A stretch of DNA of 64,000 nucleotides, from assembly GCA_963784885.1 (NCBI GenBank), contig CAWATA010000002.1, positions 310,001-374,000 on the forward strand, written 5' to 3'. The notes beneath the pieces are model-generated. The model saw nothing but the letters and a program-made list of their open reading frames with translations. It was not told where the DNA came from and did no database searches. A program made the translations under genes and the position numbers. Numbering within the stretch: position 1 is the first letter of the stretch; each line of letters opens with the position of its first letter. The stretch is from RHKX01 sp963784885. GTDB lineage: Bacteria > Actinomycetota > Thermoleophilia > Solirubrobacterales > 70-9. This document shows positions 1 through 8,647 of this stretch, piece by piece.

Positions 1-11
1 GGGGAGTGGTC

Positions 12-815
12 ATGAACGCCAACAAGGCGCTGTGGGAGAAGGGCAACTTCACGCGAATCGCCGAGACCATGCGAGAGAGCGGGGAGTCGCTCGTAGGAGG
101 ACTAGGGGTCAGCGGCCTCGAGGTGCTCGACCTCGGTTGCGGTGATGGGACCACGGCGGTACCGGCTGCTCAGCTGGGAGCCGACGTGCTCGGTGTCGAC
201 ATCGCCGCCAACCTGGTTGCCGCCGGGAACGCCCGCGCCGAGGCCCTCGGCCTTGCCAACTGCCGCTTCGAGGAAGGGGACGCATCGGACCTCTCCGCGA
301 TCGATGACGGGCGCTTCGACCTGACGATCAGCGTCTTCGGGGCCATGTTCGCCCCGCGGCCGGCGGATGTGGCGGCGGAAATGGTTCGGGTGACCAAGCC
401 GGGTGGCCGGATCATCATGGGGAACTGGATTCCCAATGACCCGACGCTGGTGGCGCAGATCCTGAAGATCAGCTCGGCCTATTCCCCTCCGCCTCCGGAG
501 GGTTTCGTCAGCCCGATGACCTGGGGCATGGAGGATCAGGCGCTCGAACGCTTTGCGGCAGCCGGAGTCCCGGGGGAGCGGATCTCCTTCGAGCGATGCA
601 CCTGGACGTTCGACTACCGCGGATCGCCGGCCGACTTCGTGCGGGAGTTCAAGGACTACTACGGACCCACGATGAACGCTTTCGAGGCCGCCGAGGCGAA
701 CGATCGAGCCGCCGATCTGCAGGCCGAGCTGGAGGCGTTGTTCGCCGAGCAGAACACCAGCGATGACGCCACGTCCATTCCGGCCACATACCTGCGGGTG
801 ACGGTCGAGCGGTAG
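12..815 (+). CDS. Class I SAM-dependent methyltransferase
   Basis: The protein has a Rossmann-type methyltransferase core: the SAM-binding motif VLDLGCGDGTTAVPAA at about residues 38-53, an acidic GVDIAANLV strand end, and a motif-IV region LTISVFGAMFAPRP. It belongs to the ubiquinone/menaquinone-type small-molecule methyltransferases; the substrate cannot be read from sequence. The C-terminal third (FVREFKDYYGPTMNAFEAAE) resembles proteins annotated only as class I methyltransferases. The ATG at 12 is preferred over the GTG at 6 because GGGGAG lies 5 bases upstream of it. The 5' context is cut by the window edge, so operon partners are unknown. It converges with the PilB-like gene. Confidence 0.85.
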   Translation: MNANKALWEKGNFTRIAETMRESGESLVGGLGVSGLEVLDLGCGDGTTAVPAAQLGADVLGVDIAANLVAAGNARAEALGLANCRFEEGDASDLSAIDDGRFDLTISVFGAMFAPRPADVAAEMVRVTKPGGRIIMGNWIPNDPTLVAQILKISSAYSPPPPEGFVSPMTWGMEDQALERFAAAGVPGERISFERCTWTFDYRGSPADFVREFKDYYGPTMNAFEAAEANDRAADLQAELEALFAEQNTSDDATSIPATYLRVTVER

Positions 816-829
816 GCCGCCGCGAGCGC

Positions 830-845
830 CCGACGACGCCGTCGG
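830..845. terminator. Short inverted repeat between convergent genes
   Basis: CCGACG and CGTCGG form a 6-bp stem with a 4-base loop between the convergent methyltransferase and PilB-like genes. There is no T-run, so it is only a possible bidirectional terminator. Confidence 0.3.
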
Positions 846-852
846 CCGGGCC

Positions 853-2583
853 TCAGGTGCCGAGGACGCGGAGCAGCTCCGGCACCGACGTCAGGCCGTG
901 GCGCACCTTCTCGAGGCCGTCGTCCCGCATCCTTCGCATCCCGCCGGCGACTGCGGCTGCGCCGATGTCGACGCTCGAGGCGCGGTCGAGGATCATTGGA
1001 CGGAGGGCGTCGGTCACGGCCATCACCTCATAGATCCCGACCCGCCCCTGGAACCCCGACTTGTTGCAGCGAACGCAGCCGCCGGGCTCGAAGGCTTCGA
1101 TCTGTCCGTCCGGGACTTCGAAGCCGCTCGCATTCAGCTCCTCGGCGGTGATCCGGATCGGCCGCTTGCACTGATCGCAGAGGCGGCGGGCGAGCCGCTG
1201 GGCGACGACGCAATCGATCGAGGAGGCGACCAGGAACGGCTCGATTCCCATCTCCGTGAGCCGTGCGGGCGCCATCGGTGCGTCGCCGGTGTGCAGGGTG
1301 GAGAGGACGAGGTGGCCGGTCAACGCCGACTCGATCGCTATCTGCGCCGTCTCGCGGTCACGGATCTCACCGACCATGAGGACATCGGGGTCGGAGCGGA
1401 TCATCGATCGCAGGCCCGCGGCGAAAGTCAGCCCGACCTTCTGGTTGACCTGGATCTGCTTGATCCCCGGGAGCTCGTACTCGACCGGGTCCTCGATCGC
1501 GATCAGCGTCTTGTCGGGGGTGTTGATCCGCGCCAGCGTCGCGTACAGGGTCGTGGTCTTCCCCGAGCCGGTCGGCCCGGTGACCAGTACGGCACCGTGG
1601 CTGCGGCTCACCGCCTGCTCCAGGATCGCCCGATCCTCGGCCCGCATGCCGAGCCGGTCGAGCTCCATCACGAGCCGGCCCTTGTCGAGGATCCGCAGCA
1701 CCGCCGACTCGCCGCGCATCACCGGCAGCGTCGATACGCGGATGTCGATGAATCGTTCGTCGACGGTCACTCCGATTCGGCCGTCCTGAGGACGCCGGCG
1801 CTCGGAGATGTCGAGCTCGGCCATGATCTTGATCCGCGAGATCAGCCCGGTCGCGAGCCGCTTCGGGACGGTCGCCGAATCGACGACGACGCCGTCGACC
1901 CGGTAGCGGACGCGGAGGTTGTCGTCGCTCGGGTCGAGGTGGATGTCGGAGGCCCCGCGCTGGACCGCGTCGGCGATGATCGAGTGGACGAGTTTGATGA
2001 CCGGCGCCTCGTCCGCCGACTCGCGCAGCTCGGTCTCGGGTGGCTCCTCGGCGGCGGCCTCGGCCTCCCTGTCGACCTCGTGTACGGACTCGATCAGCCG
2101 CGAGAGCTGGCTGATCAGCGCGTCGAGGTCTTCGGGTGAGGTGACGACCGGCCGGACCCGGCGCTCGGTCGAGAGCGCGACGTTGTCGAGCCCGATCAGG
2201 TTCGCCGGATCGGCGGTGGCGACGAGCAGCGTGTCGTCGTCGGCGAAGGCAATCGGGATCGCCCGGTATCTGGCGGCCTCGGTGCTGCTGATCAGGTTGG
2301 CGGCGCCGTGGTCGACCTGGAAGCTGTCGAGATCCACGTGCTCGAGCCCGTTGCGCTCGGCGAGCGCCTGGGCGAGCTGGCTGGAGTCGACGACCCCGGC
2401 CTTGACCAGCGATTGGCCGATCGGACTTCCGTCCTCGCGTGCGAGGGCGACGGTCGCCTCGACGATCCCGCGGTCGGCGAAGCCGAGATCTACGATCACG
2501 TCGCCGAGCCGCCGGCGCGGCGGGATCAGGCCGTCCGGGTGGACGACCTGAACGAACTGCTTCTCCCCTTGCGTGGCCTTCAT
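853..2583 (-). CDS. Type IV pilus / type II secretion assembly ATPase (PilB/GspE family)
   Basis: A 576-residue secretion ATPase. Residues 25-160 are an N-terminal T2SSE_N-type domain (RRLGDVIVDLGF). The ATPase core starts at about residue 195, with the Walker A GPTGSGKTTT at 336-345, an Asp box, and a Walker B/His-box region ending MVGEIRDRETAQIA and LSTLHTGDA. A zinc-binding four-Cys module (CDQCKRP, CVRCNKSGFQGRVGIYE) follows, as in PilB and GspE extension ATPases. It would power pilus or pseudopilus subunit extrusion from the cytoplasmic face of the membrane. No pilC, pilM or pilin genes flank it here. AGGGA lies 5 bases before the ATG. Confidence 0.93.
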   Translation of the reverse strand: MKATQGEKQFVQVVHPDGLIPPRRRLGDVIVDLGFADRGIVEATVALAREDGSPIGQSLVKAGVVDSSQLAQALAERNGLEHVDLDSFQVDHGAANLISSTEAARYRAIPIAFADDDTLLVATADPANLIGLDNVALSTERRVRPVVTSPEDLDALISQLSRLIESVHEVDREAEAAAEEPPETELRESADEAPVIKLVHSIIADAVQRGASDIHLDPSDDNLRVRYRVDGVVVDSATVPKRLATGLISRIKIMAELDISERRRPQDGRIGVTVDERFIDIRVSTLPVMRGESAVLRILDKGRLVMELDRLGMRAEDRAILEQAVSRSHGAVLVTGPTGSGKTTTLYATLARINTPDKTLIAIEDPVEYELPGIKQIQVNQKVGLTFAAGLRSMIRSDPDVLMVGEIRDRETAQIAIESALTGHLVLSTLHTGDAPMAPARLTEMGIEPFLVASSIDCVVAQRLARRLCDQCKRPIRITAEELNASGFEVPDGQIEAFEPGGCVRCNKSGFQGRVGIYEVMAVTDALRPMILDRASSVDIGAAAVAGGMRRMRDDGLEKVRHGLTSVPELLRVLGT

Positions 2584-2657
2584 CCGTATCCCTATCGGAC
2601 CAAGAGCCGGGGCCTTGACTCCTGCACGGCCGTTTCAGGGCAGACTGAACGGCCGCG

Positions 2658-4031
2658 ATGAGCTTTCCGAGCCCGGCGACGGCCGGATACTGGGGCCGGG
2701 CCTGGACCTGCGAGGACGGGGGCCCGCGCCGGTGGGGGTCGGCAGCCGGGCTGCCGGGCCTCGGGATCGGTCCCGGGGAGACGTTGCGGGTGAGCGCCGT
2801 TCGCGACGGTTTCGCGATCGGAGCCCTGGTTCGACGTGACCCGGGCGAGCTCTTCGCGCTGCGCCACGACGTGCCGCTGCGGCGCACCCACACGACGCCG
2901 GTCGAGGCGTGGGTCGAGCGCCTCGATCCGAAGACGCTCGAGGTGATCGCGACGACGCCGCGGCTGCCGGGTGGGCCGTTCTGGCCGGGCGGGATCGCCG
3001 CGCACCGAAGCGGCGACCTCCACGTCGTCTTCGGGTGCTGGGCGCACCGGCTCGGTCCCGACCTCGGAGTCCTCGCCTCCCACCGGCTGCCGGTCGGGCG
3101 TCCCCACAACTCGTTCGTGGTTCTCGACGGCGGCGAGCTCGTCCTCAAGGACTGCGATGCGCCGGCCGGACTCGCGCCCTCCACGGTCTCGGCGCTCGAT
3201 CCGGGGACCCTGCTCCCGGCCGCGGAGCCTCTGCACCTGCCCGAGCCTTCGATTGCGCGGCTGTCCTCCGACGGCGAGAGCGTGATCGCGGTCGGGACCA
3301 CCCGCCTGTTTCGGATCCGCCTCGACCGCGCGGCCGGCCGGCTCGAGCTCGACGACGATTGGGGCCCGGCGTACGGCCCGGCACCCGGCCGCAGCTACGG
3401 CTGGGACCCGGTCCTGACCGACGACCACGTCCTCTGGCTGGATCAGGGCCGCAACCACACCGACCGGACGATGCTCGGCAGCGGCGAGGCGCCCGGCCCG
3501 GTCCGGCTCTGGTGGGCCGGGCTCGGCGACGGCCGTACCGGCTCGGTCGAGGTCAGCGGGTTGCCGTACGGCACCGTCTCGAATCCGCCGGCATGGGACC
3601 CGAGCTCGCGGGTCGTCGTCGGCTACGACTCCGGCAACGGCGTGATCGGCGCCTGGCGATTCGACGGCGGAAAGGCCGAGCCGCTCTGGCGGCACGACGG
3701 CCTCGCTCACGCCGGGCACCTGATCACCTACCCCGACACTCGCGAGCTCGTCGCAGGCGACTGGTGGGATCTCCCGCTGCTGCGGCGGCGGGGGATCCGG
3801 CCGCTCACTCGAGCCGCCGGCCAAGTCGGCTCACGCTTCGCGTCGGCGCGACGGGCATCGCTTCGATCCGGGCACGACGAGCTCGTCGTGCTCGACCTCG
3901 ATACCGGCACCGAGAAGGCCCGGGTCGCGGTCCCGTCGGCTTCGCAGGGCTTCCTCTTCCCGGCTCCGGGCTTCGGCCGCGACCTCTACTACCAGTCGAT
4001 TACGACGATCGCCCGGATCGAGGTCGGCTGA
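2658..4031 (+). CDS. Hypothetical protein, probable beta-propeller
   Basis: A 457-residue protein I do not recognise. It has recurrent short strands ending in Gly-Asp or Gly-Gly turns and repeated patterns such as VVLDGGELVLKD, VLDLDTGTEKARV and GVIGAWRFDGGKAEPLW, as in WD40/YVTN-like beta-propellers. There is no signal peptide or transmembrane segment, so it is probably cytoplasmic. It is transcribed divergently from the PilB-like gene. A CAGACT hexamer lies 11 bases before the ATG and there is no Shine-Dalgarno. Codon usage is typical of the window. Function unknown. Confidence 0.7.
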   Translation: MSFPSPATAGYWGRAWTCEDGGPRRWGSAAGLPGLGIGPGETLRVSAVRDGFAIGALVRRDPGELFALRHDVPLRRTHTTPVEAWVERLDPKTLEVIATTPRLPGGPFWPGGIAAHRSGDLHVVFGCWAHRLGPDLGVLASHRLPVGRPHNSFVVLDGGELVLKDCDAPAGLAPSTVSALDPGTLLPAAEPLHLPEPSIARLSSDGESVIAVGTTRLFRIRLDRAAGRLELDDDWGPAYGPAPGRSYGWDPVLTDDHVLWLDQGRNHTDRTMLGSGEAPGPVRLWWAGLGDGRTGSVEVSGLPYGTVSNPPAWDPSSRVVVGYDSGNGVIGAWRFDGGKAEPLWRHDGLAHAGHLITYPDTRELVAGDWWDLPLLRRRGIRPLTRAAGQVGSRFASARRASLRSGHDELVVLDLDTGTEKARVAVPSASQGFLFPAPGFGRDLYYQSITTIARIEVG

Positions 4032-4105
4032 GCGGGCGAGTCGGCTTCCCGGGTCAATGCCGGGCGCGATCGGATGAACGCCCCGGCCCCGCGGCCCCGG
4101 GTCAC

Positions 4106-4111
4106 TAGGCT
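4106..4111 (+). promoter_or_regulatory. -10-like hexamer TAGGCT, leaderless arrangement
   Basis: TAGGCT is followed by 6 bases and then the GTG at 4118, with no Shine-Dalgarno. This places the transcription start at or next to the start codon. Confidence 0.5.
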
Positions 4112-4117
4112 CGTCGC

Positions 4118-4576
4118 GTGGCCATAACCCTGCGGGAGTCAAGAGAGCGGATCCTCGGCGACATCGCCGCGGCCGGCGATCAGCTCGCGCTCGCGAGCGC
4201 CTGCCTGAGCGAGGCCTACGAGCTGCTCACCGTCGCCCCCGCCGATCGTCTCGAGGGCGAGCTGTTCTCCCCGGTCCAGAAGGCGTTCGGGCGCTGCAAG
4301 CGCACCGCTTCCCAGTTCGCCGAGCGGACCGGGATGGAGACGGTGGAGCCGGTGCCGCCGCTCGCCGGCCGCCCGTCGCAGGGCGTGCGCTCGTTCGTCG
4401 ACCGCGCGGTGGCGGCCTCCGGGGAGGCCGACCTGATCCTCGCCGAGCTTCAGGACTCGATGCTCCCGATCGAGGCCGGCGACCCCGAGCTCCGGTCCGG
4501 CCTCGCCGAGGTTCGCGGCCTGCTCGCCGGCCTGCCCACCAAGGCGCGGGAGTTCCACCGCACCCTCGGGCGCTGA
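4118..4576 (+). CDS. Hypothetical helical protein
   Basis: A 152-residue, almost entirely alpha-helical soluble protein (IAAAGDQLALASACLSEAYELL, LAEVRGLLAGLPTKAREFHR). It has no Cys, no transmembrane segment and no motif I recognise. The GTG start is chosen because it lies 6 bases after a TAGGCT -10-like hexamer. It ends 9 bases from the convergent DUF547 gene. The pattern of regularly spaced helices suggests a four-helix bundle, but the function is unknown. Confidence 0.65.
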   Translation: MAITLRESRERILGDIAAAGDQLALASACLSEAYELLTVAPADRLEGELFSPVQKAFGRCKRTASQFAERTGMETVEPVPPLAGRPSQGVRSFVDRAVAASGEADLILAELQDSMLPIEAGDPELRSGLAEVRGLLAGLPTKAREFHRTLGR

Positions 4577-4585
4577 GCCGTTGGA

Positions 4586-5329
4586 TCAGGTGCGAGCTGC
4601 CGTCCAGTCGAACCGCTCGTAGCGCACTCGCAGCGGACCCTCCGCCGCGGCGGCAGCGACGTCCGGCAGGCGCCGCCCGGCGAACTCGATCTGCTCGCGG
4701 CGATCGCCGAAGTCGCGCGAGTAGAGGCGCATCAGCCCCGGAAGGCCGATCCTGCCGCGAGCGCGATCGACCGTCGTCTCCGCCTCCAGGTACGCCTGCG
4801 TCGCCGCCTCGAGCTCGGCATCCACCGACCCGGCTTCGTAGAGGCGGATCGGCGGGCAGGATCGCGCTCCGCAGTTGAGGGCGAAGTGGATCCGCGGATC
4901 GAGCCGGCCGGGCAGCGACCCGAGGCGTCGATCGCCCGGGCGCAGGGGTCGCCGAGGGTGAAAGGGCGCGGGGGAGTTGCGGCGCAGGACGCCGTGTTCG
5001 ATCAGGTTCAGCGTGTACGGCTCTGCGCCGACCAGGTATGCGGTGCGGCTGAACAGCCGCGGGTGGCGGAGCATGTTGCCGGCGATCGGCTCGCGGTCGA
5101 GCCGGTCGAGGAGCAGCGAGTTGTAGATGTTCATCCAGAACGCGAGGCGCGCCCGGTCCCCTTCGATCGCCGCCGGATCGGTTGCGTGGAGTTGCCCGGT
5201 CAGCCCGCGCAGCGTCTCCCCGCCATCACCGGATCGGCGAGCCGCTGCGAGAATCCGCAACGACAAGGCGACGGGATCGGTCTCAGCGGCCCTTCCCGGG
5301 TCCGGGTTCAGGATCGCGAGGGCTGCCAT
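4586..5329 (-). CDS. DUF547 family protein
   Basis: A 247-residue protein carrying the hallmark DUF547 block ALNCGARSCPPIRLY, the preceding FWMNIYNSLLLDRL, and the ending TVDRARGRIGLPGLMRLYSRDFG. The family's biochemical role is unsettled; the conserved Asn-Cys-Gly-Ala-Arg-Ser-Cys segment looks like a cysteine-based active or binding site. The start ATG is 9 bases downstream of TAAGGT (minus strand), and AAAGG could also act as a ribosome binding site. No signal peptide is evident. Confidence 0.85.
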   Translation of the reverse strand: MAALAILNPDPGRAAETDPVALSLRILAAARRSGDGGETLRGLTGQLHATDPAAIEGDRARLAFWMNIYNSLLLDRLDREPIAGNMLRHPRLFSRTAYLVGAEPYTLNLIEHGVLRRNSPAPFHPRRPLRPGDRRLGSLPGRLDPRIHFALNCGARSCPPIRLYEAGSVDAELEAATQAYLEAETTVDRARGRIGLPGLMRLYSRDFGDRREQIEFAGRRLPDVAAAAAEGPLRVRYERFDWTAART

Positions 5330-5427
5330 CGGCCTTTCACCTTATGCCGCGATCGAGCGTCGCGATCGAGGGCGGGTGGGGCGGCTCGATCCTCGGGCTC
5401 GCCTGGCTGACGATCGCCCGACCGTGG

Positions 5428-5856
5428 TCAGCGACCCGAGATCGCCCTCGCCACGTCGAGCGTCGAGAGGATCCCGACCGGCCGCCAACCGTCGTCGCGG
5501 ACGACCAGATGGGTGACGGCGTGCTCCGCGAGGAGCTGGGTGGCGCGCTCGAGCGTGTCGCTGCGGCTGACGCTCACGGCCTCGGTCCCGGCGACGTCGC
5601 GGGCGCGGAGTTCGTCGAACTGCCCCGAGCCGGCGGCGGCGACCAGATCGGAGTCCGAGATCACCGGCGGGTTCTGGTCGTCGCTCTCGATGACGAGTGC
5701 GTGGACGCGGTTGTCAGCCATCAGCCATGCGACCTCCTCGAGCGGCGCCTCGGCCGGGCAGCTGAGGATGCCGACGTGCGCGAAATCGTCGACGTAGCGG
5801 CCGGCGAGCCATTCGGGGAGGGTGCGCTCGGTGTTGGTGTCGGGCTCGGTGCTCAT
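5428..5856 (-). CDS. CBS-domain protein
   Basis: A protein of about 142 residues consisting of two CBS motifs: VDDFAHVGILSCPAEAPLEE...VHALVIESDD and GTEAVSVSRSDTLERATQLL...HLVVRDDGWRPVGILSTLDV. CBS pairs bind adenine nucleotides and act as regulatory modules; no catalytic domain is attached. A longer reading from 5892 is possible. The ATG at 5856 is preferred because TAGCTT lies exactly 7 bases upstream, as for many genes in this window. Confidence 0.85.
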   Translation of the reverse strand: MSTEPDTNTERTLPEWLAGRYVDDFAHVGILSCPAEAPLEEVAWLMADNRVHALVIESDDQNPPVISDSDLVAAAGSGQFDELRARDVAGTEAVSVSRSDTLERATQLLAEHAVTHLVVRDDGWRPVGILSTLDVARAISGR

Positions 5857-5863
5857 ACCGGGG

Positions 5864-5869
5864 AAGCTA
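5864..5869 (-). promoter_or_regulatory. -10-like TAGCTT upstream of CBS gene
   Basis: On the minus strand TAGCTT is 7 bases before the ATG at 5856, with no ribosome binding site. This is a leaderless layout and it decides the start. Confidence 0.5.
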
Positions 5870-5990
5870 GGAACCGGCTCGCCGTCGTCCATCGGAACTG
5901 AGGACCCGATCCGCTCGGTACTGGCTACCGAGATGCCTGGCCGTCGGCCTCACTTCCGTCGCCCGGGCGTTTCGCGTCTCGCCGTCCGGG

Positions 5991-5996
5991 TAGCCT
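5991..5996 (+). promoter_or_regulatory. -10-like TAGCCT for the DUF6458 gene
   Basis: TAGCCT is followed by a leader of about 33 bases that contains GGGAGG before the ATG at 6036. This is a leadered promoter, in contrast to the leaderless ones nearby. Confidence 0.4.
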
Positions 5997-6035
5997 GCGG
6001 TTGCATCCGCACCACGGCGATCGGGAGGTAGAGAA

Positions 6036-6257
6036 ATGACGATGGGAATGGGGCTGCTGCTGATCGCCATCGGGGCGATCCTGCGCTACGCCGTCAAGGA
6101 CCAGTGGGACGCGGTCGACCTGACGGTCGTCGGCCTGATCCTGATGATCGTCGGCGTCGTCGCCTTCGTGGTCGGCGCGGTCTACGCCTTCGGCTTCTCG
6201 CGCAACCGGCGGCCGGGCGATCCGCCGCCGGATCCGCGCTACCCCGACCGTTACTGA
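6036..6257 (+). CDS. DUF6458-type small membrane protein
   Basis: A 73-residue protein with two transmembrane helices (MGLLLIAIGAILRYAV and VVGLILMIVGVVAFVVGAVYAF) followed by a short Arg/Pro-rich cytosolic tail. It matches the actinobacterial DUF6458 pattern. GGGAGG lies 8 bases before the ATG. The function is unknown. It overlaps the 3' end of the convergent glycosyltransferase by 7 bases. Confidence 0.8.
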   Translation: MTMGMGLLLIAIGAILRYAVKDQWDAVDLTVVGLILMIVGVVAFVVGAVYAFGFSRNRRPGDPPPDPRYPDRY

Positions 6258-7294
6258 GCCGCGCCGGCCGTCGTCTCGGCGACCGCCCGCTCGAGCACCG
6301 TCAGCATCCGGCCCGCCTCGGTCCTGACGTCGTGAAGGCGCGCGGCCTCGCGCGCCGCGAGGTTCGGCGACGGCATCGCCGCGGTCCGCTCGAGAGCCTC
6401 CAGCAGGGCATCGGGGTCGCCCGGATCGACGAGGACGCCGGCCTCCGGAGGAACGAACTCCGGCGGGCCGCCGTTGGTCGTCGCGACCACCGACCGCTCC
6501 ATCGCCATGCCTTCGAGCGCCGCCTGCCCGAATGGCTCGATCAGTGAGGGCTGGCAGAGGACGTCGCACGCCGCGACCCACTCCGGTACGTCGCTCTGGG
6601 GGATCCGCCCGATCACTCGCACGCCGGGGCGATCCTCGAGTTGCGGGCGCAGCGGGCCGTCGCCGACGAATGCGAGCCGGCCGCGACCGAGCCGGGCGAA
6701 GGCATCCGCGAGCGCGATCACGTTCTTGCGGTCGATCAGCGATCCGACGCAGAGGAACGCCGGTCCCTCGCCGTCCCAGTCGAGGCGCTCGCGGGCGGCG
6801 GCGGCATCGGCGGGCTGGAAGGCCTCGAGGTCGATTCCGCAGTCGGCGATCTCCGTCTTCGCCGCTGCGGCCGGAATCGACGCGGCGAGGCGCTCGGCCA
6901 GCCAGCGCGAGTTCGAGATCACCGCGGCTGATCGAGCTATCACCGGAGTGGTCAGCGCCCGGATGCCGCGGATCTCGGTCAGGTTGGCGACGTCGGTCCC
7001 GTGGGCCATCACCACCAGCGGGCAGCGGCCGGCGAGCGCGGCGGCCACGCCGGCTGCGCCGGCCGGGAAGAGGAAGTGGGCGAAGACGACGTCCGGACGA
7101 CTGCGCCGAGCCGTCGCAACCGACTTCCCGACGAGGCCCGCGTACTTCGTCGGCGCGCCGCCGCGGCGGCTGATCGCCGAGACGTCGACCTCGTGGCCGC
7201 GCCGCTCGAACTCGCGCTTCAGCGGGACGAGGAAGCTCCCGAGGTCGGGGTTGCCCGGGCTCGGCCACATCTGGGTGACGAGCTGGATCCTCAT
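6251..7294 (-). CDS. Glycosyltransferase family 4 (GT-B)
   Basis: A 347-residue GT-B enzyme with an N-terminal Rossmann half (IQLVTQMWPSPGNPDLGSF, MAHGTDVANL) and a donor-binding half with FLCVGSLIDRKN, a GDGPLRPQLE turn, and the E-x7-E type motif SLIEPFGQAALEGMAMERSVV. Such enzymes transfer a sugar from a nucleotide donor in cell-surface glycan or glycolipid synthesis; the donor and acceptor cannot be predicted here. It is followed 19 bases upstream by greA on the same strand. Confidence 0.9.
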   Translation of the reverse strand: MRIQLVTQMWPSPGNPDLGSFLVPLKREFERRGHEVDVSAISRRGGAPTKYAGLVGKSVATARRSRPDVVFAHFLFPAGAAGVAAALAGRCPLVVMAHGTDVANLTEIRGIRALTTPVIARSAAVISNSRWLAERLAASIPAAAAKTEIADCGIDLEAFQPADAAAARERLDWDGEGPAFLCVGSLIDRKNVIALADAFARLGRGRLAFVGDGPLRPQLEDRPGVRVIGRIPQSDVPEWVAACDVLCQPSLIEPFGQAALEGMAMERSVVATTNGGPPEFVPPEAGVLVDPGDPDALLEALERTAAMPSPNLAAREAARLHDVRTEAGRMLTVLERAVAETTAGAAQ

Positions 7295-7313
7295 CGTCGT
7301 ATGACCCTGCGGC

Positions 7314-7799
7314 TCAGCCGACCAGCTTGCTGATCTTGAAGGTCCGATCGCCTCGCGGCGTCTCGACGACGATCTCAGCGCCGACCTTCCCGTCGCGCAG
7401 CGCCCGCCCGACGGGCGACTCGGCCGACAGCCGGCCGGCGCTCATGTCGGCCTCGGTCGGGCCGACGAGCGTCCAGGTGTGCGCCTGACCGCCGTCGTCG
7501 ACGACCTCGGCGGTCCGGCCGAAGGCGAAGGTGTCGGCGCCGCCGTCGACCTCGACGACCACGGCGTCCCGGAGCCGGGCCCGCAGGCGCTTGATCTTCG
7601 TCTCGAGGTGCGCCTGATCCTCCTTGGCGATGTGGTAGTCGGCGTTCTCCTTGAGGTCGCCGAGCTCGCGGGCGGCCTTGATCCGCTCCGCCATCTCCTT
7701 GCGCGCCGGGCCCTCGAGTTGCTCGACCTCGGCCCTCAGCTCCTGAAGGCCCTCGGCCGTGATCGATTCGCCCTGCATTCCCTGTTCGTCGCTGCTCAT
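7314..7799 (-). CDS. greA: Transcription elongation factor GreA
   Basis: A 161-residue protein with the N-terminal coiled coil (LQELRAEVEQLEGPARKEMAERIKAA) whose tip carries the acidic-residue motif GDLKENADYHIAKEDQ needed to stimulate transcript cleavage by RNA polymerase. It is followed by the FKBP-like C-terminal domain (SPVGRALRDGKVGAEIVVETPRG). The length is normal for GreA. The annotated ATG gives a short extension; an internal ATG seven codons in is an alternative. Confidence 0.95.
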   Translation of the reverse strand: MSSDEQGMQGESITAEGLQELRAEVEQLEGPARKEMAERIKAARELGDLKENADYHIAKEDQAHLETKIKRLRARLRDAVVVEVDGGADTFAFGRTAEVVDDGGQAHTWTLVGPTEADMSAGRLSAESPVGRALRDGKVGAEIVVETPRGDRTFKISKLVG

Positions 7800-7836
7800 C
7801 CGCGAACCTTGGCAGATCCCGCCCGCGGAGCGGCTG

Positions 7837-8595
7837 CTAGCGCGGGTTGAGCTTGCCGAAGCCCCGCTTGAGCCGATTGCGGTCGACGTGCCCCTCGATG
7901 CCCCGGGCGCGACCGGTGCTCGTGTACTGCCAGACGGTCCAGCCCTTGCCGGCCCAGTTCATCGCCGGGACCTGCGGTCTCGGGACGTCGAAGTTCGCCA
8001 CCCAGAGCGGATAGCCGTTGTCGGCGAACCAGGTCGTGTCGCCGGTTGCCGCCCAGCTCGAGGCGTTCGTGTAGATCAGCGGCTTCACCTTCAGCTTCTT
8101 CTCGACCCGGTTCATCCAGGTGCGGATCCAGACCCGCAGCGTCGCCTCGTCGAGCCGCTTGAAGGGGTACTCGACGTCGAGCACCGGTCGCAGGTCGTCG
8201 CGCCGGACCCTGCCGACGACGGCGATGAAGCGGTTCGCCTCCCGGCGGGCGTCGGCCTTCGCGTTCGTGCGGCCCGGCCCGGCGGCGAACGCCCGGTGAT
8301 AGGCGCCGACCCGGAGTCCGGCCTCCTTCGCCTTGCCGTAATTGCGATCGAACCAGGGGTCGCGGCCGCACTCCTCCGGCACGACCGTGCAGTCCTTGCC
8401 GGAGCCGCGGCTTGCGGCCACGAACGCGAACCGGATCTTCGTCTTGCCGACCTGGTTCCAGGCGATCTTGCCCTGGAAGCGGGATACGTCGATCCCCTTG
8501 ATCGGCTTGCGCTTGCCGGCGTCGGCGGCCGGGGCTGCGAGTGCGAGCAGGGTCGCGAGCAGAAGTGCCGCGATCGTCGTTCGAGATCTCATCAT
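7837..8595 (-). CDS. Secreted glycoside hydrolase family 25 lysozyme
   Basis: A protein of about 252 residues with a signal peptide (TTIAALLLATLLALAAPAADA). A GH25 muramidase domain follows: the KGIDVSRFQGKIAW start with the conserved Asp, RFAFVAASRG, GAYHRAF, LRPVLDVEYPF with the Asp/Glu active-site pair, and the C-terminal WVANFDVPRPQVPAMNW and VWQYTSTG. It would cleave peptidoglycan outside the cell, in wall remodelling or lysis of competitors. The ATG at 8595 is chosen over a TTG four codons upstream because TGTGTT sits 7 bases before it. Confidence 0.92.
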   Translation of the reverse strand: MMRSRTTIAALLLATLLALAAPAADAGKRKPIKGIDVSRFQGKIAWNQVGKTKIRFAFVAASRGSGKDCTVVPEECGRDPWFDRNYGKAKEAGLRVGAYHRAFAAGPGRTNAKADARREANRFIAVVGRVRRDDLRPVLDVEYPFKRLDEATLRVWIRTWMNRVEKKLKVKPLIYTNASSWAATGDTTWFADNGYPLWVANFDVPRPQVPAMNWAGKGWTVWQYTSTGRARGIEGHVDRNRLKRGFGKLNPR

Positions 8596-8647
8596 CGGTT
8601 GCAACACAGGTCCGGCCGAATAGTTTTCGCCGCGCCCGGCTGCGCTC

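Noticed and set aside
1367..3301. Minus-strand frame overlapping pilB and the propeller gene
   Set aside because: Out of frame with the PilB-like gene; Arg-rich translation with no motif.
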